This document shows, piece by piece, positions 62,636 to 64,000 of a stretch of DNA of 64,000 nt (position 1 is the first letter of the stretch; every line of letters starts with the position of its first letter). Made by a program: the position numbers and the translations under genes. The DNA comes from Halomonas sp. TA22 (lineage in GTDB: Bacteria; Pseudomonadota; Gammaproteobacteria; Pseudomonadales; Halomonadaceae): positions 3,118,517 through 3,182,516 of the forward strand of contig NZ_CP053108.1 of NCBI RefSeq assembly GCF_013009075.1, given 5' to 3'. Under the pieces are notes generated by a model. That model did no database searches and was not told where the DNA came from. It saw only the letters and a program-made list of their open reading frames with translations.

Positions 62636-64000
62636 GGCCTGAAGTCGCACTGCCCATTATCATTCCGCTGCTTTCGGGAACCCTGTCGCTGCTGTTCTGG
62701 CGCTCGCGGCCCATGCAGCGCTTTCTCGCGGTGGCCGGTACCGCTGCGCTGCTCGTGGTGGCGATCTGGCTGATGGTGTCGGTACAACGCGACGGCTATG
62801 TGGTCATGCACATGGGTGGCTGGCAGGCGCCTTACGGGATCAGCCTAGTCGCCGACCTGCTGAGTGCGCTGATGGTGCTGCTGACCGGTATCATCGGGCT
62901 GGCCCTGGCGGTCTATTCTCTCTCCTCCACCGGCGAGGGGCATGAGAAGTTTGGCTACTATCCGTTGATGCACCTGCTGCTGGCCGGCGTGGCCGGAGCC
63001 TTCCTGACCGGCGATATCTTCAACCTCTACGTGTGGTTCGAGGTAATGCTGGTGGCCTCCTTCGCGCTGCTGATCCTGGGCGGGGAGAAGGCGCAGATGG
63101 AGGGGGCCATCAAGTACGTGACGCTCAACCTGCTGGCCTCGGTGATCTTCCTGACCGCGGTGGGCCTGCTCTACGGTATGCTCGGCACGCTCAACATGGC
63201 CGATATCGCCGTGCGCCTGGAGGAGGCCGAGAACCGTGCCATGGTCGAGGTGCTGGCGGTGATGTTCATGGTCGCCTTCGGCATCAAGGCGGCAGCCTTC
63301 CCACTCTTCTTCTGGCTGCCGGCCTCCTACCACACCCCGCCGGTGGCGGTGTCGGCACTCTTTGCCGGGCTATTGACCAAGGTTGGCGTCTATTCGCTGT
63401 TCCGCGTCTTCACTCTGATGTTCGACCAGTCGGTGGAGTACACCCATCAGATCATGCTGTGGGGGGCAGTCTTCACCATGGTCACCGGGGTGCTAGGCGC
63501 GGCGGCGCAGTACGAATTCCGGCGTATCCTGTCGTTCCACATCGTCAGCCAGATCGGTTACATGATCCTTGGGCTTGCGATCTTCACCCCGCTGGCGATT
63601 GCCGGGGGCATCTTTGCCACCGCGCACAACATCATCGTCAAGACCAACCTGTTCTTGATCAGCGGGATCACGCGCCGTCTGCAGGGCACCTACGAGCTGA
63701 AGAAGATGGGCGGGCTCTATAAGCAGGCGCCCTGGCTTGCGGTGGCGTTCTTCATTTCCGCCTTCGCGCTTGCCGGGGCACCGCCGCTGTCGGGGTTCTT
63801 CGCCAAGCTGGTGCTGGTGCGTGGCGGCCTGGAGGCGGAAGTCTACGTGGCCACCGGTATCGCACTGGCGGTTGGCCTGCTGACGCTCTACTCGATGGTC
63901 AAGATCTGGAATGAGGTGTTCTGGAAGCCGCTACCGGAGAACAACCTGGTGCCGGAGCCCGCCGCGGTGCCGCGAGGTGACGATGGGCGCCAGGTCAAGG
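62632..64000 (+). CDS. mrpD: Mrp Na+/H+ antiporter subunit D (3' truncated by window)
   Basis: 456 codons are visible, open to the window end, so the gene is incomplete. It starts GTG overlapping the mrpC stop and reads [22 protein letters not shown], then [23 protein letters not shown] with the conserved Glu, [37 protein letters not shown] (split; Lys and His of the proton path) and [13 protein letters not shown]. NuoN/NuoM-like antiporter subunit. The remaining mrpE, F and G genes should follow. Confidence 0.94.
   Translation, partial: MRPEVALPIIIPLLSGTLSLLFWRSRPMQRFLAVAGTAALLVVAIWLMVSVQRDGYVVMHMGGWQAPYGISLVADLLSALMVLLTGIIGLALAVYSLSSTGEGHEKFGYYPLMHLLLAGVAGAFLTGDIFNLYVWFEVMLVASFALLILGGEKAQMEGAIKYVTLNLLASVIFLTAVGLLYGMLGTLNMADIAVRLEEAENRAMVEVLAVMFMVAFGIKAAAFPLFFWLPASYHTPPVAVSALFAGLLTKVGVYSLFRVFTLMFDQSVEYTHQIMLWGAVFTMVTGVLGAAAQYEFRRILSFHIVSQIGYMILGLAIFTPLAIAGGIFATAHNIIVKTNLFLISGITRRLQGTYELKKMGGLYKQAPWLAVAFFISAFALAGAPPLSGFFAKLVLVRGGLEAEVYVATGIALAVGLLTLYSMVKIWNEVFWKPLPENNLVPEPAAVPRGDDGRQVK

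Noticed and set aside
1-64000. Search for insertion sequences, prophage genes, integrases, restriction or defence systems
   Set aside because: No transposase, integrase, phage or defence-type coding pattern was recognised anywhere in the window.

Overview
The window looks like a chromosomal segment of a Halomonas-like gammaproteobacterium (Halomonadaceae or a close relative). The evidence is GC-rich coding DNA, a gyrA-serC-pheA-tyrA/aroA-cmk-rpsA supraoperon of the kind known from pseudomonads, an MvaT-type nucleoid protein, a Mrp Na+/H+ antiporter operon, and many conserved small genes of this group. I see no insertion sequence, prophage, CRISPR array or rRNA operon; this is mostly core chromosome with a few rearrangement scars.

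Layout. 1-10.8 kb: the 3' end of an aldehyde dehydrogenase gene, mvaT with its own promoter and terminator, then on the minus strand the aromatic/serine supraoperon running gyrA > serC > pheA > tyrA-aroA fusion > cmk > rpsA. 10.9-14.4 kb (plus): rdgC, a PlsC-like acyltransferase and a cation diffusion facilitator. 14.5-20.4 kb: a LapG periplasmic protease and LapD c-di-GMP receptor pair, a conserved small protein, then a 780-residue surface-adhesin-like ORF on the opposite strand that looks 5'-truncated, followed by a decayed small lipoprotein gene. 20.4-34.2 kb: a mosaic of single genes and short operons (Tim44-like, isochorismatase-like, yaaA, tas, Sel1, DEDDh exonuclease, quinone oxidoreductase, LOG, DUF501, ybaK, thioesterase, patB-type lyase, YbbN/CnoX, DUF3750), plus a chimeric tRNA scar (tRNA-fMet half joined to tRNA-Asp remnant).

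34.2-42.5 kb: fadH, a threonine aldolase and the intact prkA-yeaH-spoVR stress module. 42.6-48.3 kb: a HiPIP gene divergent from an aa3-type cytochrome c oxidase cluster (subunit II with a fused cytochrome c domain, then subunits I and III fused into one chain). 48.3-50.1 kb: a stand-alone RAM-domain protein, a DNA/RNA non-specific endonuclease and three tRNA-Leu(CAG) genes behind one promoter. 50.3-57.2 kb: RNase R, rlmB, rpsF-rpsR-DUF2232-rplI and dnaB. 57.3-64 kb: two small conserved proteins, hemH and the first four genes of the mrp antiporter operon, with mrpD running off the end.

Themes: translation and replication (rpsA, rpsF, rpsR, rplI, gyrA, dnaB, rnr, rlmB, tRNAs), aromatic amino-acid synthesis, respiration and salt/pH homeostasis (HiPIP, cox, mrp, hemH), and biofilm control (lapG, lapD, adhesin fragment). 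Most starts were set by Shine-Dalgarno position, operon overlap and family N-termini. The least certain start is that of cox subunit II. I did not find a convincing entirely new system; the strongest candidates for a second look are the adhesin fragment with its duplicated module, the chimeric tRNA locus, the double-frameshifted lipoprotein and the unusual cox gene arrangement.
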